Positions 37,350-47,526 are shown, counted from the first letter of the stretch. The stretch: DNA of 62,056 nt from an uncultured Cellvibrionales bacterium (GCA_913019905.1 CAJVZD010000024.1:1-62056); one strand, 5' to 3'. A program made the numbers and translations. The notes: generated by a model not told the origin, from the letters alone.

Positions 37350-38828
37350 ATGAGTGAAGAAATATTGGTAAACGTGACACCGATGGAATCGCGAGTTGCT
37401 TTGGTTCAAAACGGTGTATTGCAGGAAGTTTATATAGAGCGTGCGGCGTCTAAAGGCATTGTCGGTAATATCTATAAAGGAAAAGTAGCGAGGGTATTAC
37501 CGGGAATTCAGTCGGCCTTTGTCGATATTGGTACAGAGAGAACTGGCTTTATTCACGCGTCCGATATTATTTCGCTCGACGGTGATGGTATGGAGCGGCG
37601 TAATAAGGAGGTTCCCGATATAAACAGTCAATTGCATGATGGGAAAACACTCGTTATGCAGGTCGTAAAAGACCCAATGGGAACGAAAGGGGCGCGGTTA
37701 ACGACCCATTTATCTGTTCCTTCCCGCTATTTAGTGTATATGCCCAACACTCAACATTTGGGGATTTCACAACGAATTGAGGACGAGTCGGAAAGAGGGC
37801 GTTTAAAGACCCTTGTAGCGCAATGTATTGCTAACGAAAAAATGGAGGATTTGGGAGGATTTATTATTCGAACCGCCGCCGAGGGTGCCGGCGAAGAAGA
37901 ATTAATAGCCGACATTCGATATTTTAAGCGTTTGTGGGAAGCATTAAAAAAGAAAATGGCTGACCGAGCTGCACCGTCGATTATTTACGAAGACTTGCCT
38001 CTCTACATGCGTACGATGCGTGATTTTGTTCGTCCTGGACTAGAGAAAATTCGGATCGATTCTCGCGAAAACTTTGAAAATGTTAAGCAGTTTGCCGACG
38101 ATTTTATTCCTGAAGTGAGCAGTCTTATCGAATATTACTCAGGCGAGAGACCCATATTTGACTTATACGGAGTCGAGGACGAAATTCACAAAGCCTTAGG
38201 TCGAAAAGTTGCATTGAAGTCAGGCGGCTACTTAATTATTGATCAAACAGAAGCGATGATTACCATCGATGTGAATACGGGCGCTTTTGTCGGTCACCGG
38301 AATCTTGAAGAAACGATATTTAAAACCAATCTTGAAGCGGCAACGGCATTAGCGCGGCAGTTAAAAGTTCGAAATCTTGGCGGCATAATTATTATTGATT
38401 TTATTGATATGAAGGATGTAGAGCACCGTCGACAGCTGCACCGAACGCTGGAAAAAGCGATGCTTAATGATTTCGCAAAAACCGCGATTACTGGTGTTTC
38501 GGAACTCGGGCTGGTTGAGATGACGAGAAAACGTACTCGGGAAAGTCTCGAGCATATTCTTTGCGAAGACTGTCCCGTTTGCAAAGCAAGGGGATCGATT
38601 AAAACGGCTGAAACCGTTTGTTATGAGATTTTTCGAGAAATATCGAGAGAGGCGAGGGCATATGATAATGACAAATTACTGGTTCTTGCTTCGCAGTCTG
38701 TTATTGATCGTCTGTTGGATGAAGAGTCATCAAGCGTTGCCGATTTGGAAGAGTTTATCGGTAAGAGCATTCAATTCAAGGTGGAGATTATGTATCACCA
38801 GGAACAGTTCGATGTAATTTTACTCTAA
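37350..38828 (+). CDS. rng: Ribonuclease G
   Basis: RNase G matures 16S rRNA 5' ends and decays some mRNAs. The 492-residue protein has the S1 domain (about 35-130: GNIYKGKVARVLPGIQSAFVDIG), the catalytic DVNTGAFVG and IDFIDM aspartates (about 305 and 347), and the zinc-link CPVC cysteines (about 408-411). Length fits E. coli Rng (489). It lies between maf and yhdP as in enterobacteria and pseudomonads, 16 bases after maf, so co-transcribed. Confidence 0.96.
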   Translation: MSEEILVNVTPMESRVALVQNGVLQEVYIERAASKGIVGNIYKGKVARVLPGIQSAFVDIGTERTGFIHASDIISLDGDGMERRNKEVPDINSQLHDGKTLVMQVVKDPMGTKGARLTTHLSVPSRYLVYMPNTQHLGISQRIEDESERGRLKTLVAQCIANEKMEDLGGFIIRTAAEGAGEEELIADIRYFKRLWEALKKKMADRAAPSIIYEDLPLYMRTMRDFVRPGLEKIRIDSRENFENVKQFADDFIPEVSSLIEYYSGERPIFDLYGVEDEIHKALGRKVALKSGGYLIIDQTEAMITIDVNTGAFVGHRNLEETIFKTNLEAATALARQLKVRNLGGIIIIDFIDMKDVEHRRQLHRTLEKAMLNDFAKTAITGVSELGLVEMTRKRTRESLEHILCEDCPVCKARGSIKTAETVCYEIFREISREARAYDNDKLLVLASQSVIDRLLDEESSSVADLEEFIGKSIQFKVEIMYHQEQFDVILL

Positions 38829-38898
38829 GGAATAAATGTTATTGTGAATTTACGGTACAGTATATTTGACTCCATGAATTGCGGACAACGATTCTCTA

Positions 38899-41800
38899 GT
38901 GTTTAAGAAAAGCGCGGTATGGTTGAACCGGTTGTTGTGGACGTTTTTAGTGGCTACGCTGATTGCGGTCGCCGCCTATGTCAGCGTAGGCCGTTATTAC
39001 ATAGGATATGTCGAAAAATATCAAAACGAATTACTTGATTATGTCACCGAGTTTACAGAGCTATCACTTAATGCGAAGAACATCACGGGCAGATGGTCAA
39101 GACTCTCGCCAGTCTTAACGCTTGAAAATTTAACTTTATACAGTCCGGATGAAAAAATTGCGGTACTGAACATCGCCAATATTAGCTTTCAAATAGATCT
39201 CTTTAATAGTCTGGTTACCCGAAGTCCCCAAGTGAAGCGTTTGCAGATCAACGGCGTTGAATGTTCTCTCGAAGAAATAAAGCCTGGTAAATGGCAATTG
39301 CAAGGTTTTGCGAACAGTACCGAACAAGGTGTTAGCCAGGACTTGGATAAAATCATTAACCTTCTGCTTTCCGTAGACGGTATTGAATTGACAGCTGCCC
39401 AGATAGCGCTCCATTCTTATCAAGACGATCGTGTTTCAATGTTGAGTTTAGATGAAATTTCTCTTTTGCATGGGCAAGGTTTTCGTCGCGCTCGTCTTAA
39501 AGCGACTTTTGAAAATACCGATAAACCACTGCTGGGAATTATAGAATCGTTAGGCGATCCGCGCGATGAAAATTTTCAAGCGAGCGCCTATCTGAAACTA
39601 GACAATATAGACTTCAAGTCTCAACTCCCTGCTATAAAGTCGTTGGGATTCGATTTGCAAGATGCTCAAATTAACAGCGAAATATGGCTTGACTGGAAAC
39701 CCTCGAGGGAAATTTCAATCCAGGGGAAAATTCAAACGCCGCACATTGATTTGGCTGCGATCAGTGGTGAATCTCTTCAGTCGATCAATGATTTCCAACT
39801 GGGTTTCCGGGCAGAAAAAAATAGTGCTGATGAATGGGAAATCTGGTTGCCGCAAATTCAAGCCGAGTGGAACGAGAAAAACATTAATTTGGAGAAGCTC
39901 TTTGTCGCTGTTAAGGAAGAGCAGATAGATATCTCTGTGTCTGAGCTAGAGTTGCAGAAAAACTTGGGTGTTCTTGGCAACCAAAATATATTGCCCACAT
40001 CAATTGCCGAGATACTCGATACCCTTAATCCGCGGGGTTCGTTAAAAAACGTTCATATTAGAGTTGCTCGTTCAGTTTTACGGAATAATGGAGCGTCGCC
40101 CAAGCTGTCGGGTAAGCGTTTGTTTCACTTTAAAGCGAATTTGGAACAAGTTGAACTTTCTCCATGGAAAGGCGCGCCGGGCGTTGTAGGGCTTGATGGG
40201 TATCTTGACGTTAAGCCAAAGAATGGTTATATCGAGCTTGATACCGGACCGTTTGCCATGAGTTTTCCGGGATTGTTTGGAAAGCCCTTAGACTTTTCTA
40301 CAGTTGCGGGCAGGTTGCGTTGGATTATCGGAGATAAGGCGTTCAGTGTTAGGAGTGGTCGATTGTTATTTTCGGCGGAGCACGGTCCGGCCGCAGGAAT
40401 TTTAAGCCTCGATATACCCTTAAAGAAAAGTTTAGATGTCGATCCCTTAATGTCTTTGGTTGTTGGCCTGCAGGACACAGATGCCAGCTATCGAGATAAA
40501 TTTATTCCCGACACCTTGCCTCGTAACTTTCTGGATTGGATGAAGGTTAGTGTTTCGTCGGGTCATATTGTTAACGGTGGAATTGTGTATCGAGGATCTT
40601 TGAGAAAGGGTGATGTTGAAGATAGAACGGTACAGTTGTTTTTTGATATCGACGAAGCTCATGTGGATTACCATCCGCAGTGGCCGGCAGTGGAAGATTT
40701 TTCAGGGTTGGTGATGGTTGACGATACGGACACTGCAGTAACAAGTACCCGTGCTACAGTGGAAGGTCTAAATATTCTGTCCTCGAAGATTGCAGCGAGT
40801 ACTGTCGATGGTACCTTGTGGCTCAAGGTTGATGCAGTAGCTTCTGGGCAAGCTCAAGATGCGTTGCGATTGGTTAATCAGAGCGCAATACGTACTTCGG
40901 TGGGTGATGTATTTGAGGATTGGAAGTTAATCGGAAATACCGCTATCGACGTCAGCTTAGGAATTCCGTTAACTGCAAGTGAGTTATTGCCAGAGATAAA
41001 CATTAACGTTCAGTTCTCAGAAACGGAATTGTTTATTCCTGACTATAATTTCAAAGTCTCTTCCATGAATGGGCCGCTTAATTACAGCTCGGATGACGGT
41101 GTGTCTTCGTTGGGTATCACAGGAGAGCTATACGAAAAACCATTGTTAGTCACAGTGAAGCAGGGCCAACAAAAAGAAGTTACTGTCGACCTAACGGGGA
41201 CAGTAGATATGGCCGATGTGACTGATTGGAGTAAACAAGCTGCTCTTACGTTCTTTCCCGGGGAGACGGAATTTCAAGCACAGGTGAGTGTAAAGCCTCA
41301 AAGTACCAGTAAACTTACAGTGAATTCGGACTTGCGAGGCGTCAAAATCGAATTGCCGGAACCATACGCCAAGTCGGAAATGGTCGCCATACCCTTTAAC
41401 CTCGAATTGCCGTTTGCCGATTCGAAAACTAACTTGTCGATGACGCTTGACGATCAAGCTGAACTTCAAATAGGTTTTCTACAGGGACAGGTGCAGAGTG
41501 GATTACTCACTTTTGGGAAAAAGAAAGAGGGCGAATTTTCAGAAAGCCGGCACGACAAAGATTTTTTTGTGTTCAACGGTGAAATAGACACCATCGTTTT
41601 TGAAGAGTGGCAAGAGGTATTAGAACGATATTTGGAGGCCGACAAGGGGATCAGGAAAGCGTTCAAGAAAGGACTTAATAGCGGCGTCAAGAAAGGGCGC
41701 GAGAATGTCCATGTGGAAGGGCATATGAACGGTGTGACACTTGAATTAGATGCTGCAAACGTGCTCAGTAAGACTTCGAACGGTAAAACCGTGGTTACTA

Positions 41801-43521
41801 AGGGTTTACCGAGTCAGGATTTAAAAGAAGGAGGTCTGGATAAGGCGGAAAGGACTCAGCTTGAAAATGGTAGTGAGGAAAAACCGGCAAACAAAGTTCT
41901 CGCTGAGAATGAACTGGCCATAGAGTACCCGGCAGCTGGGCTCGCTGTTCGTTTTCGAAACTTGCGAGTTGGAAAAATTGATGGCTATGCTCGGCTGTTC
42001 GACAATTTGGTCGTTAATGGTGAGCGCAAACGGGCACTTTCTGATGACATCGAATCCAATTTGGCGGGAAACAATGACGGCTGGTTTTTCTCGGCGCAAA
42101 ATCGCAGTTTTGATGCCAGTCTATTTATTCCGGATGATAATCCCTTTTATACGAGTGGTGCGTCAAGCGCCGCGGGAGACCCTTTAGCGATACATATAAA
42201 AGAAATAGACCTCTCGACGGAATCTGGCAGCGGTAACGAAGCCACTTCGTCTATTGATCCTTCTTCTTTAAATTACTTGTTAGCAGATGTGGTTGTAGAT
42301 GACATTTTATCTGATGGCGAGTCTATTGGAGATTTAGCCTTCAGTATTAGCCCTATGTCGAACGGAATTCGGTTTGATAGTATTCGAGGAAGTTATCATG
42401 GAGTTAAAATTAGACGGGGAGACGGGAATAATTTAACGTGGTGGAAAGATGAGGGTGGCGAGCATAGTCACCTCGTTAGTAGTTTCCATATTGAAAATAT
42501 TGGTGATGTTTTAGAAAACTGGAATTATGAAAGAATTATCGAGAGTGAGTCGGGAAGTTTTGGTGCCGATTTAAGCTGGTTGGGTAGCCCGGAAAAATGG
42601 GAGTTGAAGTCATCAGCCGGAACGATAGATCTAAATGTGAGTAATGGACGATTTTTGAATACCTCAGATGCGGCCGAAGGTACGTTGAGAGTTGTCGGTC
42701 TGATTAATCTTGCCAATGTATTGAGTTTGCAGTCTTCTTTTTCCAATTTGTTTGATAGCGGTATTAGTTTTGACAAAATCAAAGGCAGTGTCAATCTTGA
42801 GCAAGAGCGCTTGTCTATCATTGACAATTTGATAGTTGAAAGTCCTTCAAGCGGGTTTCAATTTCGAGGTGATGCTGATATGGGCAAGCGATTACTCGAC
42901 ATGGAACTGATAGTCACCTTACCTGTCGCAAATAATCTACCGTGGATAGCTGCTTTAGCAGGCGTGGGACTGCCAGTGGCCGCTGGGGTCTACGTTGTTG
43001 GGAAAATTTTCGAAAAGCAAGTCGACCGATTTTCAAGCGGTATCTACGACATAAGCGGGGATTGGGACGCTCCTCAACTGAAGTTCAAGCGTGTGTTTGC
43101 CGACGCAAAACAAACCAAAAAGAAATCGGAAGAAGAAAACCCGCCACTTAAGCCGACGCAAGAATTACTTAAGAAAAATAAGGCAGAAAAGGCAATCGCC
43201 TCTGGGGATTCTGAAAAGATTATTGAGTCTGCGAGTGGTGATTCAATGGAGTTAACCGAACCGGCGGAAAAGGAAATCGACGGAGAGGAAAAGAATAGCA
43301 AGGCTGGAAAAGAGCCGGCTGACGGTAACGATGATTCGGTTTTCGAAGAAAATGCGACTGAGATGGAAGTCCGAAACGGGCTAGGCGACAGCGTTGTTGA
43401 TAAAGAGGAATCAAAGGACAGAATCGAAAAATTCCTAGATGAGAAAGCCGAGAGTGGAATGGCTGATCCTGCCGCTAATTCTACGGACGAACAGTTGGGT
43501 GGCGATCAACCAATAGATTGA
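38899..43521 (+). CDS. yhdP: AsmA-like phospholipid transport protein YhdP
   Basis: YhdP is a bridge-like protein, anchored in the inner membrane, that helps carry phospholipids to the outer membrane. One N-terminal membrane helix (about 8-28) is followed by a very long beta-rich repeat body, and near 1330-1400 the AsmA-type C-terminus (LAGVGLPVAAGVYVVGKIF, SSGIYDISGDWDAPQLKF). E. coli YhdP has 1266 residues; this one has 1540. Part of the surplus is a highly charged, E/K/D-rich tail of about 130 residues after residue 1400, another part an acidic insert near 970-1010. Start is GTG. In other gammaproteobacteria tldD follows; here the plus-strand operon ends with yhdP. Confidence 0.9.
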   Translation: MFKKSAVWLNRLLWTFLVATLIAVAAYVSVGRYYIGYVEKYQNELLDYVTEFTELSLNAKNITGRWSRLSPVLTLENLTLYSPDEKIAVLNIANISFQIDLFNSLVTRSPQVKRLQINGVECSLEEIKPGKWQLQGFANSTEQGVSQDLDKIINLLLSVDGIELTAAQIALHSYQDDRVSMLSLDEISLLHGQGFRRARLKATFENTDKPLLGIIESLGDPRDENFQASAYLKLDNIDFKSQLPAIKSLGFDLQDAQINSEIWLDWKPSREISIQGKIQTPHIDLAAISGESLQSINDFQLGFRAEKNSADEWEIWLPQIQAEWNEKNINLEKLFVAVKEEQIDISVSELELQKNLGVLGNQNILPTSIAEILDTLNPRGSLKNVHIRVARSVLRNNGASPKLSGKRLFHFKANLEQVELSPWKGAPGVVGLDGYLDVKPKNGYIELDTGPFAMSFPGLFGKPLDFSTVAGRLRWIIGDKAFSVRSGRLLFSAEHGPAAGILSLDIPLKKSLDVDPLMSLVVGLQDTDASYRDKFIPDTLPRNFLDWMKVSVSSGHIVNGGIVYRGSLRKGDVEDRTVQLFFDIDEAHVDYHPQWPAVEDFSGLVMVDDTDTAVTSTRATVEGLNILSSKIAASTVDGTLWLKVDAVASGQAQDALRLVNQSAIRTSVGDVFEDWKLIGNTAIDVSLGIPLTASELLPEININVQFSETELFIPDYNFKVSSMNGPLNYSSDDGVSSLGITGELYEKPLLVTVKQGQQKEVTVDLTGTVDMADVTDWSKQAALTFFPGETEFQAQVSVKPQSTSKLTVNSDLRGVKIELPEPYAKSEMVAIPFNLELPFADSKTNLSMTLDDQAELQIGFLQGQVQSGLLTFGKKKEGEFSESRHDKDFFVFNGEIDTIVFEEWQEVLERYLEADKGIRKAFKKGLNSGVKKGRENVHVEGHMNGVTLELDAANVLSKTSNGKTVVTKGLPSQDLKEGGLDKAERTQLENGSEEKPANKVLAENELAIEYPAAGLAVRFRNLRVGKIDGYARLFDNLVVNGERKRALSDDIESNLAGNNDGWFFSAQNRSFDASLFIPDDNPFYTSGASSAAGDPLAIHIKEIDLSTESGSGNEATSSIDPSSLNYLLADVVVDDILSDGESIGDLAFSISPMSNGIRFDSIRGSYHGVKIRRGDGNNLTWWKDEGGEHSHLVSSFHIENIGDVLENWNYERIIESESGSFGADLSWLGSPEKWELKSSAGTIDLNVSNGRFLNTSDAAEGTLRVVGLINLANVLSLQSSFSNLFDSGISFDKIKGSVNLEQERLSIIDNLIVESPSSGFQFRGDADMGKRLLDMELIVTLPVANNLPWIAALAGVGLPVAAGVYVVGKIFEKQVDRFSSGIYDISGDWDAPQLKFKRVFADAKQTKKKSEEENPPLKPTQELLKKNKAEKAIASGDSEKIIESASGDSMELTEPAEKEIDGEEKNSKAGKEPADGNDDSVFEENATEMEVRNGLGDSVVDKEESKDRIEKFLDEKAESGMADPAANSTDEQLGGDQPID

Positions 43522-43566
43522 AAAGCGGCAATGCATCAATAAGAATTGAATTGAAATGGTGAATAT

Positions 43567-43589
43567 ACAATCCTTCATTGTGCTTTTTT
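43567..43589 (+). terminator. Weak intrinsic terminator after yhdP
   Basis: ACAAT and ATTGT pair around CCTTC, followed by GC and six T residues (43584-43589). The stem is short and AT-rich, so it is weak. It lies about 45 bases after the yhdP stop. Confidence 0.35.
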
Positions 43590-43613
43590 GGATAGGCGCT
43601 TTGTAATAGCTAT

Positions 43614-43681
43614 TAACAGCTAGCAGTAATGTTTCAGAACAAGTCTGACGGACACTTGATAACCATGCATGCTAGCTGTTA
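43614..43681. repeat. 12-base inverted repeat at the yjgA stop
   Basis: TAACAGCTAGCA (43614-43625) and TGCTAGCTGTTA (43670-43681) are perfect inverted copies 44 bases apart. The second overlaps the yjgA stop codon. It may help end yjgA transcription or protect the message end; there is no T-run. Confidence 0.5.
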
Positions 43682-44223
43682 TTTTGTTCTTCGGAAAGCT
43701 CTCGCATATAACGAAACAGCTTGCGTGAGCAAGTCGGTGGTTTTTTTAATGCTCGTTCTTTGATTGCACGGCTGATCAGTTGTCGAAGATGTTGTCGATC
43801 AGCGGTGGGGAATTTGGACATTACATCTTCAACTGCGGAAGGACCTTTTTCTAAGAGTTGATCACGCCATTCTTCCAATTGGTGAAATTCCCTGGTTTCT
43901 TTCTTTCTCCCATCCAGCAATTGTTGGTACGCAGTCGTTATGCTGCTGAGGTCGGTCTTTCGCATTAGTTTACCAATATATTGCATCTGGCGCCGGAGAC
44001 CTTCTCGATGTTTTATCTTTCGTGCTATATCTATCGCTTCAGCTAGGGCGTCGTCGGAGATAGGAATGGTTTGGAGTTCGCCATTGCTTAGCTTTACTAA
44101 TGCTTCTCCCAGATTTTGCAGTTCCAGCATTTCTTTTTTTAATGCAGTTTTACTGATCGGTGGAATTTCTTCCTGAGATTCATTGGTGGATTCTTTTGAG
44201 GGGTGACGGTCATTTTTTGCCAT
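43672..44223 (-). CDS. yjgA: Ribosome-associated protein YjgA (DarP)
   Basis: A 183-residue, highly charged, all-helical protein of the YjgA/DarP (DUF615) family, which binds the 50S subunit precursor and aids its assembly. The family pattern ISKTALKKEMLELQNLGEALVKL and MQYIGKLMRK is present, as is the LRQLISRAIKERA stretch. The usual neighbour pmbA is missing; it sits behind mgtE by 20 bases, which suggests the two are co-transcribed. The ATG at 44223 is followed by a disordered K/E/S-rich leader of about 20 residues. Confidence 0.92.
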   Translation of the reverse strand: MAKNDRHPSKESTNESQEEIPPISKTALKKEMLELQNLGEALVKLSNGELQTIPISDDALAEAIDIARKIKHREGLRRQMQYIGKLMRKTDLSSITTAYQQLLDGRKKETREFHQLEEWRDQLLEKGPSAVEDVMSKFPTADRQHLRQLISRAIKERALKKPPTCSRKLFRYMRELSEEQNNS

Positions 44224-44243
44224 GAAAATTTCTCAGTATAAAT

Positions 44244-45602
44244 TCAGATGTAAAACCAGGTAGCCAAACCCAGAAATGATGTGAAGCCAATAACGTCAGT
44301 AACGGTAGTTAATACAACACTGCCTGCTAACGCGGGATCAACTCGCATTGAGCGTAAACCGATAGGTATGATGGCGCCTGCAAAAGAGGCCGTAATAAGA
44401 TTGATAGCCATTGCTCCGGCAATAATGTAGCCAATGAGTAAATCATCGAACCAATAGGCAGCTGCCAGAGCGACGACTATCGACCAGCATAAGCCGTTAA
44501 ATATACCTACTGAAAGCTCTTTGGCAACAAGCCAGCGGCTATTGTGTCGTCCAACGTGCCCAAGCGCCATACCGCGAATGACAACGGTTAGAGTTTGTGT
44601 GCCAGCGACGCCTCCCATACTGGCGACGATAGGCATTAGTATTGCCAAAGCCACGACTTTATCAAGTGCATCTTCGAACAAATTGATAACTGCGGAAGCT
44701 ATAAAGGCAGTGATCAGATTGATTCCAAGCCATAATGTTCTTCGTGTGGCGGTTTTTAAAACAGGGCCAAATGTGTCTTCGTCCTCATCGAGGCCGGCCA
44801 TACTCAGTAACGAGTGGTCAGCATCTTCCCGAATAACATCGACTACATCATCAATGGTTATTCGTCCTAATAGCTTTCCATTGTCGTCAATCACCGGTGC
44901 TGAAACCCAGTCGTATCTTTCGAATAAGTTGGCCACGTTGCTATCGTGCATATGGGCAGGAATGGCTTCAACGTCGGTATTCATTATCTCACGAACGGTT
45001 ATACTCGGGTCGGAAACCAGTACTTTTCGTAGGGGTAGTACGCCAAGAAATTCGTCTCGCCGGTTGACAACAAAGATATTTTCAATCATTTCGGGAAGTT
45101 CATCGTGTCGACGAAGATAGCGTAAAACAACATCCAGCGTTATTTTTGGGCGAACAGTGATACTGTCAGTGTTCATTAGCCCGCCGGCGGTATCTTCCGG
45201 GTAAGATAATACCTGTTCTACTCTCTGCCTATCCTGATGATCCATTGATTGAAGTACTTCCTGAATAACTCGATCAGGAAGCTGTTGAAGAATGTCGGCG
45301 ATGTCATCAGCTTCGAGCCCTTCTGTAATGGTCACGACTTCTTCAGTGTCCATTTGCCGCAGGAATTGGCTCTGGATTTCGTCGCTCAAATAATGAAGAA
45401 TTTCTCCTTCATTATCCAAGTCCACAAGTCGCCACATTACCATGCGAGTTTTTGGGGGTGAAGATTCAAAAAGGTGAGCAACTTCAGAAGCTGGAAGGTT
45501 GTTTAACAATCTACGTAACTGGATAAATGTGCCGCTGCTTAACGCTTTATTTAACTCGTCAACATGTACATGGGATCGTTTGGTGTTAGCGTTATTTGGC
45601 AT
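44244..45602 (-). CDS. mgtE: Magnesium transporter MgtE
   Basis: A 452-residue Mg2+ channel. An N-terminal helical domain (about 20-130, with LADDIADILQQLP-like segments) is followed by two CBS domains (about 135-260) that sense Mg2+ and by five membrane helices (about 285-452) including the MPIVASMGGVAGTQTLTVVIRG pore segment, the family's hallmark. Length is normal. yjgA follows within 20 bases. A gap of 176 bases separates it from ptsO upstream. In Pseudomonas mgtE lies in the same ptsO neighbourhood. Confidence 0.95.
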   Translation of the reverse strand: MPNNANTKRSHVHVDELNKALSSGTFIQLRRLLNNLPASEVAHLFESSPPKTRMVMWRLVDLDNEGEILHYLSDEIQSQFLRQMDTEEVVTITEGLEADDIADILQQLPDRVIQEVLQSMDHQDRQRVEQVLSYPEDTAGGLMNTDSITVRPKITLDVVLRYLRRHDELPEMIENIFVVNRRDEFLGVLPLRKVLVSDPSITVREIMNTDVEAIPAHMHDSNVANLFERYDWVSAPVIDDNGKLLGRITIDDVVDVIREDADHSLLSMAGLDEDEDTFGPVLKTATRRTLWLGINLITAFIASAVINLFEDALDKVVALAILMPIVASMGGVAGTQTLTVVIRGMALGHVGRHNSRWLVAKELSVGIFNGLCWSIVVALAAAYWFDDLLIGYIIAGAMAINLITASFAGAIIPIGLRSMRVDPALAGSVVLTTVTDVIGFTSFLGLATWFYI

Positions 45603-45778
45603 CTTTTCTCCGATCAGTTACAGCTATGCTTGGAAAATGTAATTTGACGGACATGGGTGATCGATTGTTCTCTTGTGACTGTTGACAAGACTCCAAGAGT
45701 GAGTGCATTTCTTCGTTCTAGCAGTTGGCTTGTAAATAAATTTAGTGGCGACTAAGTGGTCTATCGGGTGAAGTTTAT

Positions 45779-46048
45779 CTATTCTCCTTCATCGAAATAA
45801 TTGTTGATGAGCAATGCTATCGCTTTCATTGCTTTTTGTTCGTCGTTGCCGTCGAGTTTTAGCGTCAGCTCTGTACCTTTGCAGGCTGCCAACATCATAA
45901 TTGACATAATGCTTTTGCCGTCGACGAAGTGGTCGTCTTTACCCACTTCAATTTTACAGCCAAAGGCGGAAGCTGTAGTAACAAATTTCGAGGCCGCTCG
46001 CGCATGTAACCCCAGTTTATTAATTATTGTTATTTTGCTTTCGATCAT
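45779..46048 (-). CDS. ptsO: Nitrogen PTS phosphocarrier protein NPr (HPr-like)
   Basis: An 89-residue HPr-fold protein of the nitrogen phosphotransferase system. The active-site histidine is in LGLHARAASKF (H16), and the second motif GKSIMSIMMLAA is intact. It passes phosphate to PtsN (EIIA-Ntr), encoded 1 kb upstream. It follows rapZ by 26 bases and ends the caxA-to-ptsO gene run. Complete and of normal length. Confidence 0.95.
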   Translation of the reverse strand: MIESKITIINKLGLHARAASKFVTTASAFGCKIEVGKDDHFVDGKSIMSIMMLAACKGTELTLKLDGNDEQKAMKAIALLINNYFDEGE

Positions 46049-46074
46049 TACATAACTCTTATAGCTACAGTTAT

Positions 46075-46944
46075 TTATAGGCGTTCAAGTTGGTGCATTT
46101 CACGGTGTCGGACTTGAATATTTTGATAGATTCCAGTGAAATACTTCGCCAAGCGTTCAGCCATGTATACTGAGCGATGTTGACCGCCAGTGCAACCAAT
46201 AGCAACGGTGAGGTAGCTTCGATTATTGTGTTCAAAAAGCGGCAGCCACTTTTCCAGATACGCGCTGATGTCGCTGTACATCTCGTTGACTTCATCTTGC
46301 TGGTCGAGGAAAGTAATCACATCTTGGTTTTGTCCGGTTTGCGATCTTAGCTTTGGGTCCCAGTGAGGGTTTGGAAGTATACGAATGTCGTAGACTATGT
46401 CTGCGTCAACGGGAATTCCCTGCTTAAAGCCAAAGGATTGAAAGAGGATGGATATACCGGCACCCTGTTGATCGACCAAGCGTGCTTTAATCGTTGTTCG
46501 GAGTTCATGTAAGCTCATTGAAGTGGTATCAATCGTCAGGTTAGCTATTTTGGCGATTGGCTCAAGGATACTTTGCTCGCTTCGAATGGCTTCGCTGAGA
46601 GCGGTATATTTGTTGCTTAGAGGATGTCTTCTTCTTGTTTCGCTAAACCTTTTTATTAGTTTCTCATTGTCCGCGTCAAGAAACACGATATCGAGCGTGT
46701 CACCTTCCGGCCAGTTTTCTATTAATCCCACGAAATTCGATAAGTCGTTGCTGGCGTTGCGGGCATCTACGCAGATCGCAACTTTGCTGTGGTCCCTTAC
46801 TTTACTGTTTTTTAAGTGACTAACAAGATCTGGAATGAGCGCGACAGGAAGATTGTCTATGCAGTAATAGGCCTCGTCCTCTAACAAGTTGAGGGCTGTG
46901 CTCTTTCCTGAGCCAGAACGTCCGCTAATGATGACTAACTTCAT
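46075..46944 (-). CDS. rapZ: RNase adapter / nucleotide-binding protein RapZ
   Basis: A 289-residue RapZ: Walker A GRSGSGKST (about 8-16), Walker B-like DIVFLDADNEKL, and the C-terminal RNA-binding part with DPKLRSQTGQNQ and the histidine-cysteine motif IGCTGGQHRSVY. In E. coli it delivers the small RNA GlmZ to RNase E to control glucosamine-6-phosphate synthesis. The open frame extends to 46977, but the ATG at 46944 gives the conserved MKLVIISG start. It lies between ptsN and ptsO, as is usual. Confidence 0.94.
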   Translation of the reverse strand: MKLVIISGRSGSGKSTALNLLEDEAYYCIDNLPVALIPDLVSHLKNSKVRDHSKVAICVDARNASNDLSNFVGLIENWPEGDTLDIVFLDADNEKLIKRFSETRRRHPLSNKYTALSEAIRSEQSILEPIAKIANLTIDTTSMSLHELRTTIKARLVDQQGAGISILFQSFGFKQGIPVDADIVYDIRILPNPHWDPKLRSQTGQNQDVITFLDQQDEVNEMYSDISAYLEKWLPLFEHNNRSYLTVAIGCTGGQHRSVYMAERLAKYFTGIYQNIQVRHREMHQLERL

Positions 46945-47036
46945 GCAGTGTGCCTGCGATTGTAATCCAAGCAGCATTTGTCTGCTTAAAGGGTTAACGT
47001 TAAAAATTTAAGAAAGAATGAGTTCTTTTAACGATT

Positions 47037-47498
47037 TTAGGTTGTCTCGGTGGCAGCCACAAATAAACTTTCACTATCTTCGGTGTTTCTCAATTGGTCG
47101 CAAAACGCGCTGTCATTAAATTTCGTCGCGAGTGTTGCTAAAACTTGTAGGTGTTCGTCTTGAGCTTCTTCTGGAACTAGTAAGACGAACAAAAGATCTA
47201 CTTTTTCGTCATCAATAGCTTCGAAGTCTATGGCGTGTTCCAGTTTGACCAAAGTGCCAATTATTGACGTGCAGTTTTGAACCCTACAATGCGGTATCGC
47301 GATTCCGTGCCCGAGGCCGGTGCTGCCCAGACGCTCGCGAGTAATCAATTTATCGAATAGTTCAATGCTATTGATAAATGGGATATCGTCACAAATGAAA
47401 CTTGCGATGTTTTCGATAACACGTTTTTTGCTGTGTCCCGGAGCGCCGCATAGCGTTCGCCCGGGAGTTAATATGGAGCTTAACTGGATTGTTGACAT
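47037..47498 (-). CDS. ptsN: Nitrogen PTS enzyme IIA PtsN
   Basis: A 153-residue EIIA-Ntr with the phosphorylated histidine in GHGIAIPHCR (about residue 66) and the typical DEKVDLLFVLLVPEEAQDEHLQ segment. It adjusts potassium transport and other functions according to nitrogen state and is named for its effect on RpoN-dependent genes. It stands between hpf (28 bases) and rapZ (92 bases) in the conserved rpoN cluster. Complete. Confidence 0.95.
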   Translation of the reverse strand: MSTIQLSSILTPGRTLCGAPGHSKKRVIENIASFICDDIPFINSIELFDKLITRERLGSTGLGHGIAIPHCRVQNCTSIIGTLVKLEHAIDFEAIDDEKVDLLFVLLVPEEAQDEHLQVLATLATKFNDSAFCDQLRNTEDSESLFVAATETT

Positions 47499-47526
47499 GT
47501 GAGTACTGATGGTTAGTGGTTAATGG

